A stretch of DNA of 64,000 nt. It comes from CAVPCZ01 sp963779225. GTDB taxonomy: Bacteria; Bacteroidota; Ignavibacteria; UBA10030; UBA6906. A program made the translations under genes and the position numbers. Of the stretch, positions 30,668 through 39,445 are shown one piece after another. The notes under the pieces are model-generated. The model worked only from the letters and a program-made list of their open reading frames with translations, was not told the origin of the DNA and searched no databases. Where the stretch lies: NCBI GenBank assembly GCA_963779225.1, contig CAVZWW010000002.1, forward strand, positions 372,001 through 436,000, written 5' to 3'. Numbering within the stretch: position 1 is the first letter of the stretch; each line of letters starts with the position of its first letter.

Positions 30668-31786
30668 ATGAAGATCAGACTGGCATTTTATTCACTTTTT
30701 TTCTCCGCTATTCTGCTAAACGGATGTTCTGGGAAGATTAACATTCCCTCTTATTTAGAAGAATTTAAAAAGGAATACGGGAAGAATCCCAGGGAGGCAA
30801 ATCTTGAATGGTTTAAGAAGGCCGGATATGGAATGTTTATTCATTATGGACTTTATAGTATGCTGGAAAAAGGTGAATGGGTCCAGTTAACTGATACTAT
30901 CCCGGTAGCAGAGTACGCAATGCTGAAAGATCAGTTTACTGCCGAAAAATTCAATGCTGATGAAATAACTGATCTGGCAATAAAAGCGGGGATGAAATAT
31001 ATTACCATTACTTCTAAGCACCACGATGGTTTTTGCCTGTTTGAGACTAAGGCAACAGATTTTAATGTAATGAATTCACCTGCAGGAAGAGATTTAATCA
31101 AAGAACTATATGATGCCTGTGAGCAAAAAGGAATGGGATTGTTTCTATATTATTCCTATGGAGCAGACTGGAAGCATCCGTACTTTTATTCAAGAGAAAA
31201 TGGGTGGGTAAACGCCAGGCCTGCCTATATTGATCCTCAACCTGAATATAAGTTTGAGAAAGATGCAGATTTCAAAAATTATGTGGATTTTGTCCATCAT
31301 CAGCTGAAAGAGTTGCTTAGTCAGTACCCCAATATTGCAGGGATCTGGTTCGATCCCATAATGGGCTATTACAACCGGCCTGATTTATTTCCAATAGACT
31401 CGACCTATGCTCTTATAAGAAGCTTGTCTCCTCATGCCTTAATTTCATTCAAACAGGGAGCAAACGGGAATGAGGACTTTATGGCACCTGAACGGGCGGG
31501 AAGTGTAAAAGTTGGTGAACAATTTGAGGTAGCTAAAATTGCATATGAGAAAAACAAAAACAAACCACGCGAGATATGCAATACTTTACAGCCTCATTCG
31601 TGGGGTTACAACAAAAAAGATGACGGGAATCATAAATCAGCCGTCGATGTGATTAATATTCTTGACGATGCAAAAAAAATAAATGCAAACTTACTATTAA
31701 ATATTGGACCTAAAGGTGACGGCTCTATACCGGAGGAAGATATAAGAGTTTTAACAGAGGCCGGTAAGAAAATAAAATTAAAGTAG
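30668..31786 (+). CDS. Alpha-L-fucosidase-like GH29 lipoprotein
   Basis: A 372-residue lipoprotein (lipobox Cys20, LLNGC) with a GH29 catalytic barrel. Signature stretches are WFKKAGYGMFIHYGLYS, YITITSKHHDGFCLF and IAGIWFDPIMG, whose Asp229 is at the position of the catalytic nucleophile. The usual C-terminal beta-sandwich is absent, so this is a short single-domain form. It follows the GH5-like gene by 33 bp and probably shares its transcript. Fucose is the family substrate, but short exported forms vary. The frame is intact. Confidence 0.85.
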   Translation: MKIRLAFYSLFFSAILLNGCSGKINIPSYLEEFKKEYGKNPREANLEWFKKAGYGMFIHYGLYSMLEKGEWVQLTDTIPVAEYAMLKDQFTAEKFNADEITDLAIKAGMKYITITSKHHDGFCLFETKATDFNVMNSPAGRDLIKELYDACEQKGMGLFLYYSYGADWKHPYFYSRENGWVNARPAYIDPQPEYKFEKDADFKNYVDFVHHQLKELLSQYPNIAGIWFDPIMGYYNRPDLFPIDSTYALIRSLSPHALISFKQGANGNEDFMAPERAGSVKVGEQFEVAKIAYEKNKNKPREICNTLQPHSWGYNKKDDGNHKSAVDVINILDDAKKINANLLLNIGPKGDGSIPEEDIRVLTEAGKKIKLK

Positions 31787-31796
31787 AATTTATATA

Positions 31797-32375
31797 ATGA
31801 ATACCACAAACCATTATGGGTATTCTACGAAAATAGATGACCCTGCAATGGCCCGGTATCTCAGAGATACTAAGAGATGGTCTGCTATATTTTCAATCAT
31901 ACTTGCGGTGGTTGCTATTGCAGGATTTTATATTTACGGTGAAACCAGTTCCGGGATGGATAATCCGGAGGCACTTTATATCGGAATGGGTATTGGCAGT
32001 ATGTTTATACTTATTGCTTTATTTCAAATTGCCGGGAGAAACAGAAGTACAACCTGGGATGGGATGGTTACAGATAAAAAAGTTAAGGAGAAACGAAGAC
32101 ACGATAAATATCAGAACAGATGGGTGGAGTATTTGGAATATACTGTTTCAATGAAGGCCGATAATGGTAAGATGCATTATATAAGTGCAGAGGATGATGA
32201 TACTTTGTACAATTATTACCAGATAGGGAACAGAGTCAGGCATCATAAAGGATTAAATTCCTATGAGAAGCAGGATAAAACAGGAGACTCAATTATATTT
32301 TGCAATGCCTGTGCCAGTCTTAACGATATTCAGGATGATTATTGTTTCCGATGTAACTGCCCTCTTTTAAAATAA
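31797..32375 (+). CDS. Membrane protein with C-terminal zinc ribbon
   Basis: A 192-residue protein with two transmembrane segments (AIFSIILAVVAIAGFYIYG and YIGMGIGSMFILIALFQIAG), a beta-rich domain resembling DUF3592-like modules (WVEYLEYTVSMKADNGKMHY), and a C-terminal zinc ribbon (FCNACASLNDIQDDYCFRCN, two CxxC pairs). It is nested between glycosidase genes with 10- and 4-bp gaps, so it is cotranscribed. Its function is not known. Confidence 0.7.
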   Translation: MNTTNHYGYSTKIDDPAMARYLRDTKRWSAIFSIILAVVAIAGFYIYGETSSGMDNPEALYIGMGIGSMFILIALFQIAGRNRSTTWDGMVTDKKVKEKRRHDKYQNRWVEYLEYTVSMKADNGKMHYISAEDDDTLYNYYQIGNRVRHHKGLNSYEKQDKTGDSIIFCNACASLNDIQDDYCFRCNCPLLK

Positions 32376-32379
32376 AAGT

Positions 32380-34242
32380 ATGATTAATATGAGATTGTTT
32401 AAAAGCTTTACTATCGTTTTTCTGTTTGTTGTTACTCCCTTGTTGAAAGCCCAGAATACAGTTCATGTCTGGGAAAAGCAGGAACTAACCTTCACAGCAG
32501 CTAACTCCTATAAAAATCCATATAAGGATGTCACAGTATGGGTAGAACTGAAGGGTCCGGATTTCAGTAAGCGTATTTATGGATTCTGGGATGGAGGTAA
32601 GATATTTCATTTGCGCCTTGTTGCCACACAGCCCGGAACCTGGACATGGAAAAGCGGATCAAGCCCGGAAGATCCCGGATTAACTGGTAAGTCAGGATCC
32701 TTCACTGCTGTTGAGTGGACTGAAGCTGAGAAAAATGAGAATCCGTTAAGGCATGGTTTTATCCGGGCAACATCTAATCAGCATGCTCTTGAGCATGCTG
32801 ACGGTACTCCTTTTTTCATAATCGGTGATACCTGGTACTCCCTTGGGGCCAACCGCTTTATGTGGTATGATGATAATAAAGAACGCCCCATTGGTCCGAC
32901 GGCAGGATTCAAGGATTATGTGCGTCTGCGCAAAGGTCAGGGTTATAACTGGGTAAATGTTATTGCTTCATTCCCTAACTGGATGACTGACGGTGATTCC
33001 TGGCATCTTTTTATGAATGATTCTGCAAAAACAACAATACGTTCTGCATGGCTTGAATTTGGGACAGGTAGTGCAAAGAACATGGATAATGAGGGAGGCA
33101 GGCCATTCTTTTTCCCTGGCAAGGTGCCGGGTTTTGAAAATCAATTCCCCGATATGGACCGGATCAATCCTGAATATTTCAAGTATCTGGACAGAAAAAT
33201 TGACTATCTTAATGCAAATGGGATTGTTCCATTTATTGAGGCTTCCCGGAGAGATGCCGGTTTATGCTGGTACAAATATTATGAATGGCCGGAATCCTAT
33301 TCACGTTATATTCAGTATGTGTTTTCCAGGTATCAGGCTAATAACACAGTATTGAGCCCTGTCCATCTCGATATTATTGACGAGACCGTAAGTCCTGATG
33401 ATTATATAAATTCCATCAGGTATATGGAAAAAAAATATGGTCTTCCACCATTCGGCACTCTTCTTTCTGCAAATGCAAATCCTTCAACTCTTGAAAACTG
33501 GGGAGAGGATTCCTGGGTAACACTTCACCAGATTGGCAATATGCGTGAGCATAATAATTACTGGTATCTGACTGAAATTTTTAATCTTAAGAACCCTAAA
33601 CCTGCTCTTAACGGAGAGCCTTACTATGCCGGCTATAAAGACGCCAGAGGTCCGGGATCAGTAAACTATTCACGCGGTGCTGAAGGCGGAACAGATAAAG
33701 ACAATGCTTTTGTACGTTCAAGTATGTATGGCAGTTTTCTTTCAGGCGGACTGGCAGGACATGTTTACGGTGCTGAGGGAATCTGGGGTGCCGATATTGA
33801 ACCAAGTGCTCCGGTTCATATGTGGGATGCTTTCCTGTGGCGATCGGGAGCAGAAATGCAGTATCTGCGTACCTTTGCATTCTCCATTGGCAAGCGTTAT
33901 CAGGAACTTGTGCCCCTGGCCGACCTGGTCTCACCAAATAAAACCAGTGAAACCCTGAGTTACGAGGGATGGGCTTATTGTGCCCGTACCGATGATAAGC
34001 AAATATTTATGGTCTACTTCGAAAAGGGATGTCCGAGAGCCCAGATCCGTGGAGCAAAGCTTAACAGTGTCTATCGTGCACAATGGTTCAACCCACGTGA
34101 TGGTACCTGGATTGATGCAGGTAACGGTAAACTGATATCATCTAAAATAGGAATAATAAGACTACCGGATTTTCCGGGTGATGCAGACTGGAGCCTGCGG
34201 CTCATCTATGAAAGCACGGTACCGGCAAAGGTTATTAAATAG
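32380..34242 (+). CDS. DUF5060/DUF4038 glycosidase, exported
   Basis: A 620-residue exported protein: signal peptide (ending about residue 25), an N-terminal DUF5060 beta-sandwich (VHVWEKQELTFTAANSYKNP), a DUF4038-type TIM barrel (FFIIGDTWYSLGANRF, VIASFPNWMTDGDSW, VHLDIIDETVSPDDY, NGEPYYAGYKDARG) and a C-terminal beta domain. Related proteins include GH140 apiosidases that act on pectin, but the substrate here is unknown. The Met at 32389 is an alternative start. The frame is intact. It shares the transcript of the GH5-like and GH29 genes. Confidence 0.78.
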   Translation: MINMRLFKSFTIVFLFVVTPLLKAQNTVHVWEKQELTFTAANSYKNPYKDVTVWVELKGPDFSKRIYGFWDGGKIFHLRLVATQPGTWTWKSGSSPEDPGLTGKSGSFTAVEWTEAEKNENPLRHGFIRATSNQHALEHADGTPFFIIGDTWYSLGANRFMWYDDNKERPIGPTAGFKDYVRLRKGQGYNWVNVIASFPNWMTDGDSWHLFMNDSAKTTIRSAWLEFGTGSAKNMDNEGGRPFFFPGKVPGFENQFPDMDRINPEYFKYLDRKIDYLNANGIVPFIEASRRDAGLCWYKYYEWPESYSRYIQYVFSRYQANNTVLSPVHLDIIDETVSPDDYINSIRYMEKKYGLPPFGTLLSANANPSTLENWGEDSWVTLHQIGNMREHNNYWYLTEIFNLKNPKPALNGEPYYAGYKDARGPGSVNYSRGAEGGTDKDNAFVRSSMYGSFLSGGLAGHVYGAEGIWGADIEPSAPVHMWDAFLWRSGAEMQYLRTFAFSIGKRYQELVPLADLVSPNKTSETLSYEGWAYCARTDDKQIFMVYFEKGCPRAQIRGAKLNSVYRAQWFNPRDGTWIDAGNGKLISSKIGIIRLPDFPGDADWSLRLIYESTVPAKVIK

Positions 34243-34302
34243 GTTACTGAATAATTGGATTAGAGATAAAACCCAACTATTAACATATAAATTAGAATTT
34301 TT

Positions 34303-34893
34303 ATGAAAAAAAGAGAATTTCTTAAAAAGGCTGGTCTGTTATCTGGTTCAATGCTGGTTCTACCTTCTGTGGTATTTGGGAATAAGTTATCTGATCTTAA
34401 TTATTTGGTCACTGAAACTTCCGGATCGGTTGTTCCGATGAAACTTGTGATAGGAAGCGACCATGCAGGATTCCCGTTGAAAGGTCCGCTGGTAAAGATC
34501 TTGCAATCATGGAATTACAGTATAAAAGACGTAGGATCATTTAATCCTGATCCGGTTGACTTCCCCGACATAGCACTGCTTCTGGCTGATGAAATAATCA
34601 GCGGCCGTGCCGAAAGGGGCATTATGGTATGCGGTACCGGTGTGGGAGCAGCTATTGCATGTAATAAGATTCAGGGTATAAGAGCGGCATTATGCCATGA
34701 TACTTACTCCGCTCACCAGTGTGTGGAACACGATAATGTAAATGTCATCTGCATTGGCGCCCAGATAATCGGACCAAGCATCGCTGAGGAGATTTTAAGC
34801 AATTTCCTGAATGCAAGATTCAGTACTGAGGAACAGTTTCGAAGACGGGTGGAAAAGCTCGACCGGTTTGATCTGGTTCCTCCCAGGAAGTAG
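34303..34893 (+). CDS. RpiB/LacAB-type isomerase with an export leader
   Basis: The core from about residue 46 (MKLVIGSDHAGFPLKGPLV) is a RpiB/LacAB sugar-phosphate isomerase, with the catalytic Cys110 in GIMVCGTGVGAAIACNK and AALCHDTYSAHQCVEHDN. Unlike the cytoplasmic enzymes it carries a Tat-like leader (MKKREFLKKAGLLSGSMLVL) of about 40 residues. This leader is almost the same as that of the neighbouring ADP-ribosylglycohydrolase. Normal substrates are phosphorylated pentoses or hexoses, odd outside the cytoplasm; an unphosphorylated sugar or a new role is possible. It follows the glycosidase genes by 60 bp. Confidence 0.85.
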   Translation: MKKREFLKKAGLLSGSMLVLPSVVFGNKLSDLNYLVTETSGSVVPMKLVIGSDHAGFPLKGPLVKILQSWNYSIKDVGSFNPDPVDFPDIALLLADEIISGRAERGIMVCGTGVGAAIACNKIQGIRAALCHDTYSAHQCVEHDNVNVICIGAQIIGPSIAEEILSNFLNARFSTEEQFRRRVEKLDRFDLVPPRK

Positions 34894-34940
34894 AAATCAG
34901 ATAACCTTAAGGAATTACTGGAATTTAAGGTATTCCCGGT

Positions 34941-36137
34941 CTAAGCAAGAGCCATCTCCTCCGTGTAGGTCTTTAGTTTTTTAAGCCTGGCTTTAAAGGC
35001 ATTGAATAAACCATCGGAAGTTTCACTTAAGGTTCTTTTTGAATTGGTATGAGGATTGACTGATGTAGCATAATCAACCTGCTTAATTAATTCAGCAGGA
35101 ATAGAACTTCCCCCGGATAAGGCTCCTGATATACCTGCAGCAACTGCTGTGAGACAATCTGTATCCCTTCCCATATTAACACCTGCTTTCATCGACTCCC
35201 ATGTATTGGCATTTGTCATGCGCAGTATGCAGATTGCCTTGCTTACTATTTCGTTGGCATAGCTTTGAGCATAAGGTATCCCGGTCCCGCTGTACATTTC
35301 ATCGAACTTTTTACGCATCTGCCTGAAATCGGTGCAGTTTGCCGTAAGCCTGAGAGCCGACTCTATTTCGCTGCGAATGCCGGCCTGCCTCATGAATCGG
35401 GTATCTACCCTGTCACAATTATCGAGAACGGCCCCCAGAACAGAATCGACAGTTGCACCGGGCTTAGTGGCGGCAGCAATCGCTATTACAACAACTTCGG
35501 CCCAGAGTATACCGCGACTGTTGGCTGTATTATAAAGCTGACCGATCTCGCGGACATCATCTATGGCGCCCTGAATGTCTCCGGCATTTATTAATCCTAT
35601 CGGATGGCATGACCGTGACAGCGACACGAGACCTGAGTAATCACAGTACTTTCCGATATCCGAGGCAGGGACGTGTGATTTTGCCATTGATAATAGTGCT
35701 CCTTCAAAAGGTTCTGAAACGAGTCCTGCTGCTTTTGGATTCATATGGTCGACCCAGGAACGCCGGAGGTCCTCAGCATTGATCCTGTCCTGTTTTTCGA
35801 TAATGGCTGTAATCATCAGTTTCTGACGCTCGACTCCGTCTTCAGTCGTCCCCGGTTCACGCATCCAGTCATTGCTGTTGCCGTAATGATGATAAGGCAG
35901 CAGTTTATCGAGCGTACCATATTCCTTTTCAATTCTTTCATATGAACTTCCTTCCAGGGGGGCTCCCATTGCCGAGCCTGTATGGCACCCGGCAATACAG
36001 CCAAAGAATTTGTCGCGCAGTTTTACATTCCCGGCATCCTGGTTATTTCCATTAATGACTTCAAGACTTATTGGCGGCATTATCGCTGCTGAAGCCGATA
36101 ATAAACCGATTTTGCGGATAAACTCTCTCTTTTTCAT
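34941..36137 (-). CDS. ADP-ribosylglycohydrolase family protein, exported
   Basis: A 398-residue ARH-fold protein (PF03747 type) with a Tat-like leader MKKREFIRKIGLLSASAAIM. Family motifs seen are FFGCIAGCHTGSAMGAPLEG, the metal-binding GTTEDG region, and NMGRDTDCLTAVAAGISGAL near the C-terminus. These enzymes cleave ADP-ribosyl or other N-glycosidic ribose bonds using magnesium. Exported versions in Bacteroidetes often sit in carbohydrate loci, so the true substrate may be a nucleoside or glycan. It converges with rpiB-like gene. Confidence 0.85.
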   Translation of the reverse strand: MKKREFIRKIGLLSASAAIMPPISLEVINGNNQDAGNVKLRDKFFGCIAGCHTGSAMGAPLEGSSYERIEKEYGTLDKLLPYHHYGNSNDWMREPGTTEDGVERQKLMITAIIEKQDRINAEDLRRSWVDHMNPKAAGLVSEPFEGALLSMAKSHVPASDIGKYCDYSGLVSLSRSCHPIGLINAGDIQGAIDDVREIGQLYNTANSRGILWAEVVVIAIAAATKPGATVDSVLGAVLDNCDRVDTRFMRQAGIRSEIESALRLTANCTDFRQMRKKFDEMYSGTGIPYAQSYANEIVSKAICILRMTNANTWESMKAGVNMGRDTDCLTAVAAGISGALSGGSSIPAELIKQVDYATSVNPHTNSKRTLSETSDGLFNAFKARLKKLKTYTEEMALA

Positions 36138-36237
36138 ATTCTTTGGTTTTCATACTACTAAGATAAGAAAGGATATGTTAAAACTTCATAGGTCTGTTTC
36201 TTTACACTGTAGAAAAGCTACAAGAGTCTACTTTGCC

Positions 36238-36354
36238 TTTCTCTGTGTGCCTCTGTGTATTCTCTGTGGATCTCTGTGTAACAATAACTTAAGAACTGAC
36301 ACAGAGGGCACAGAGTCCCGATAGCTATCGGGAGCACAGAGTTCCACAGAGGAA
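36238..36354. repeat. CTCTGTG-type inverted repeat cluster
   Basis: Multiple copies of CTCTGTG on one side (CTCTGTGTGCCTCTGTG) and CACAGAG on the other (CACAGAGGGCACAGAG) flank a central part; a CCCGATAG-CTATCGGG palindrome lies inside. This type of intergenic repeat is common in Bacteroidetes. The rest of 36,138-36,464 shows no gene. Confidence 0.7.
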
Positions 36355-36464
36355 TTTTTCAATACCCCTATTTTCAACCTTATGAATCGGGCTTCAGCCC
36401 ATAATTCTTTAAATCTTAATTCCTGATACTTATTAAGAAGAAATCATCTTTTTGATTAATTAAA

Positions 36465-36486
36465 TATTTAGTTGCATAACTAAATA
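36465..36486. promoter_or_regulatory. BlaI-like operator before tonB
   Basis: Perfect 9-bp arms TATTTAGTT and AACTAAATA around GCAT, followed by an extra half-site AATAGTTG (36487-36494) running into the -7 element. The sequence resembles BlaI/MecI-family operators known from Bacteroidetes, but no blaI gene is in the window. Confidence 0.55.
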
Positions 36487-36502
36487 AATAGTTGTATATT
36501 TG
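36472..36502 (+). promoter_or_regulatory. Bacteroidetes promoter of the tonB gene
   Basis: -33 TTG (36472-36474), 20-bp gap, -7 TATATTTG (36495-36502). It overlaps the palindromic operator, so a repressor there would block it. Confidence 0.65.
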
Positions 36503-36560
36503 GTATGGAATTTATGCTTAGTAAGCATCATAGTTATAGTATTAACCAATAACTAAGGTC

Positions 36561-37338
36561 ATGAAGAAAGATTTGGAAAGAATTCCTGATTTCGATGATA
36601 TTGTGTTTGAGATCAGGAACAAGGATTACGGAGCTTACATGCTGCGTAGGAGATATAACCGCACTGTCGCAATATCACTTCTGATAGCGATAGTAATTAT
36701 GACTGCCAGTATCATAGCACCATATCTTAGCGCCAGGGCCATGGAAGAAAGGCAGAAACATTCCGAAAGGCAGGTAGCGATAACGATGGAGAACCTCGAT
36801 CAGCCTGATCAGACTGTTGCTCCGCCACCACCACCGCCTCCTCCTGCAGAAGTTGTTCAGCAGGTTAAGTATATACCTCCTGTTGTTGTGGATTCAGTTA
36901 AGCCTGAAGAGAATGTGCAGCTTATGACTGCTGATGAGGCGCAGGTGGAAGTACAAAACAATGAAGTTGTAGATGCAGTGCAGGAAATAAAAGAAGAGGT
37001 GCAGGAAGAAGATCCCGAACCTGAGCCATTTATTGTGGTTGAGGAGATGCCGGTACCTCCGGGAGGAGCATCGGGTCTATTAAAGTATATTGCCGATAAT
37101 CTTGAATATCCTGCGATTGCCCAGGAAAACAACATTGAAGGGAAGGTAATTGTAAGGTTCTGTGTGACTTCAAAAGGTGGTAGTTGACCAGGTATCTGTA
37201 ATCAAAGGTGTTGATCCTGCGCTCGATGCAGAGGCCATCAGGGTTGTTAAAACTATACCGGCCTTTAAACCGGGCAAGCAGGGAGGGAAGCCGGTACCGG
37301 TCTGGTTTACTGTGCCGATTGTTTTTCAGATCAACTAA
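36561..37338 (+). CDS. tonB: TonB family energy transducer (one frame break)
   Basis: TonB transmits proton-motive force to outer-membrane receptors. The protein of about 258 residues has a short cytoplasmic N-terminus (FEIRNKDYGAYMLRRRYNR, typical of Bacteroidetes TonB), one membrane anchor (VAISLLIAIVIMTASIIAPY), a spacer with a Pro run (APPPPPPPPA) and acidic repeats, and a TonB C-terminal domain (LEYPAIAQENNIEGKVIVRF, then after a break at about 37,180 GVDPALDAEAIRVVKTIPAF and KPVPVWFTVPIVFQIN). The break is a single-base shift at GGTGGTAG, probably an error. Confidence 0.88.
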
Positions 37339-37407
37339 TTCCAACAAAGACTGACAGATATTTTTTGTTCGGCCTCTTAAATTATGGTTTCGTACAACAG
37401 AAACTGC

Positions 37408-37566
37408 GTTTGATACAATAACTTCTTCTTTAATTGACAGTAGCATAATTCAGCTGTATCTTTAATGAAGATTTAATTCAGAAGGAAGGCAGTTCACACT
37501 ACTAATTTAGGTTTTGACTAATCCATCCATCAGGTCGCAGGAGATTCTGATGGATGGTTTTTTATT
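37408..37566 (+). repeat. Conserved leader element with terminator-like hairpin, copy 1
   Basis: Contains GTTTGATACAATA, then a TCTTTAAT stretch, then CTAATTTAGGTTTTGACTA, ending in a hairpin. The same order recurs at 51591-51808, upstream of another exported-protein gene. The hairpin part alone recurs at 59850-59886. Confidence 0.6.
37523..37564 (+). terminator. Strong rho-independent terminator
   Basis: Perfect 11-bp arms CCATCCATCAG (37523-37533) and CTGATGGATGG (37547-37557) followed by TTTTTTTATT. It separates tonB from ompA. Confidence 0.85.
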
Positions 37567-37611
37567 TGACTCACATTCAACTTCTTCATAACTTTATCAA
37601 AATATGCAATT

Positions 37612-37645
37612 TTTGTGTGAAGACTGGTTACCTGATATATATTTG
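37612..37645 (+). promoter_or_regulatory. Bacteroidetes promoter of the OmpA-like gene
   Basis: TTTG (37612-37615), 22-bp gap, TATATTTG (37638-37645). It predicts a 5' leader of about 120 nt before the ATG at 37773. Confidence 0.5.
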
Positions 37646-37772
37646 AAATCTTCATAAACTAACACCGGAAGGAATACGGGTCCTCTGCAGGGGCCAAAGT
37701 ACAGATCAAAAATTAAGCATCATGTTGGATGCAGAAATAATATGATTAACATTAATTTAAAAACAGGAAATT

Positions 37773-38756
37773 ATGAAAACACTTTCCAGGATTACATACT
37801 TGTTGATAGCTGTTTTGATTTCATTGAACCTTGGTGCCCAGAGAGCAACAGATATTGAGAACTGCAAGGACTCTCCCCTGGTAAGCCGCTTTGAAGGTGC
37901 CGTAATTGAGTTCTGTAAAGAAACAAAGTGGGGAACCTATAAGTTGCCGGTCAATGACAAAGGTGCGATTGACTGGGATAATCCAAAATCGCTTGATGGG
38001 AAGGTTACCCGTATTCAGTATTCTGCGTCAGTTGACAACAACTCCGAGTTTGTATTGCAGAATTACAAAACAGCCTTTGGCAAAGCCGGGTTTAAAATTC
38101 TTATTGCAATAGCAAATGAAGCACTTGGAGTAAGTGACCGTCCCCATACATGGACAGATAAGTATTATGAAACAGGAGGATATTATAATGGTTTGAACAA
38201 CATAAAGTTTGGCAAAGGGATTAATTTCCCGATCTGGAAGAACAATCATTCCTTTATTTCGGCATGGGGGAAGAAAGAGGGAAAAGATATATATGTGGTA
38301 ATATACACTGTTGTGGATGAAAAGTACACTTTGATAACGCAGGATGTCATTGAAGTTGAGAAAGTTGAAACAGGACTGGTAACTGCGGAGAGTATTTCGG
38401 GAGGAATTGAAGCAGAGGGACGCGTTATCCTTGATGGGATCTTCTTTGAAACAGATAAGTGGGAGATAAAGCCTGAATCGGATGCAGCCCTCAGAAATAT
38501 TGCGGATTATGCAAATAAGAATCCCGGGAAGAAGTTCTTTATAGTTGGCCATACAGATAACAGCGGAACATATTCCGGTAACTTAACCTTATCGGAGAAC
38601 AGGGCAAAAGCAGTTGTGGAGGCTCTTATAACAAAATATTCCGTTAATGCTGCACAGCTAAGCTCAAACGGAGTAGCGTCGCTATGCCCTGTTGCCAGCA
38701 ATAAGACTGCAGAAGGCAAGTCGAGGAACCGAAGGGTTGAGATAGTTGAACAGTAA
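37773..38756 (+). CDS. OmpA family protein with DUF4892-like N-terminus
   Basis: A 327-residue exported protein: signal peptide (ITYLLIAVLISLNLGAQ), an N-terminal domain like DUF4892 (TDIENCKDSPLVSRFEGAVI), and a C-terminal OmpA peptidoglycan-binding domain (FFETDKWEIKPESDAALRNI, FFIVGHTDNSGTYSGNLTLS, then ENRAKAVVEAL and RNRRVEI). It probably anchors the outer membrane to the cell wall. Frame intact, and it is followed 86 bp later by a DUF3592 gene. Confidence 0.88.
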   Translation: MKTLSRITYLLIAVLISLNLGAQRATDIENCKDSPLVSRFEGAVIEFCKETKWGTYKLPVNDKGAIDWDNPKSLDGKVTRIQYSASVDNNSEFVLQNYKTAFGKAGFKILIAIANEALGVSDRPHTWTDKYYETGGYYNGLNNIKFGKGINFPIWKNNHSFISAWGKKEGKDIYVVIYTVVDEKYTLITQDVIEVEKVETGLVTAESISGGIEAEGRVILDGIFFETDKWEIKPESDAALRNIADYANKNPGKKFFIVGHTDNSGTYSGNLTLSENRAKAVVEALITKYSVNAAQLSSNGVASLCPVASNKTAEGKSRNRRVEIVEQ

Positions 38757-38842
38757 GATCCTGATTGCAGGTTCCCGGCTCTTTTTATATATTTACCCTT
38801 ATATACCCTGTAGAAAGGGATATCGGAATAATCGGTAAATAT

Positions 38843-39271
38843 ATGGCAAAAGCAAAATCCGGATCAGCTAAGATCTTTCCACGTATATTGATTTCATTAC
38901 TGGGCGCAGGTTTTATTCTCTGGGGAACCTCAACGATAGCACTGGGTATCTTTGGAAATAGAACAACAGCTGTAATTACCAATATCAGGAGGGAACAGGG
39001 AGAGAGGAATGAAGCAATCAGGGGCAGGTATACCTATATAATAAGTTACAGGTTTACTTTACCTGACGGAAGGACTGTTGATGGTTTTACAAGGAAGATC
39101 GGGAATTCTGTTTTTTTGAAGGCAGATGGTAAATCGGTGAGAGCTGTCAGATACTTCAGTCGCCTTCCCTTCATCAATGCACTGGAGGATGAAACAAAAT
39201 CTCCGGCAGGTTCCCTGATAATCATCGCTGTGGGTGTTTTCCTGATCTATATAATTAACAAAGGCAAATAA
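38843..39271 (+). CDS. DUF3592 membrane protein
   Basis: From the ATG at 38843 the product is 142 residues: two transmembrane helices (ILISLLGAGFILWGTSTIAL and SLIIIAVGVFLIYIINK) enclosing a small beta domain (TTAVITNIRREQ, YTYIISYRFTLPDGRTVDGF) with the LPDGRT-type motif of DUF3592. The function of the family is not known. An upstream reading to 38765 adds an unconserved tail. Confidence 0.72.
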   Translation: MAKAKSGSAKIFPRILISLLGAGFILWGTSTIALGIFGNRTTAVITNIRREQGERNEAIRGRYTYIISYRFTLPDGRTVDGFTRKIGNSVFLKADGKSVRAVRYFSRLPFINALEDETKSPAGSLIIIAVGVFLIYIINKGK

Positions 39272-39287
39272 CCTGCATGTGGCAGGA

Positions 39288-39392
39288 TTAACCGCAAAGG
39301 GCACAAAGGCAAGAAGCAAAGTTCGCAAAGAGCTGTATTTATGTGTTTTAGCTTTGCGTTCTTTGAAGCATCTTAGCGTTCTTTGCGGTTAA
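39288..39392. repeat. CTTTGCG-type inverted repeat
   Basis: Outer arms TTAACCGCAAAG (39288-39299) and CTTTGCGGTTAA (39381-39392), with further GCAAAG/CTTTGC words between. It lies between converging genes and may serve as a terminator; this repeat type is frequent in Bacteroidetes intergenic DNA. Confidence 0.75.
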
Positions 39393-39445
39393 AAGTAATT
39401 TCATAACTCATGCATTATTTCCGCTTCTCATCCAATCTTTCTTCT

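Noticed and set aside
36238..36354. CTCTGTG cluster as a CRISPR or integron
   Set aside because: The repeated words are short, irregularly spaced and arranged as inverted repeats, as in ordinary Bacteroidetes intergenic repeats.
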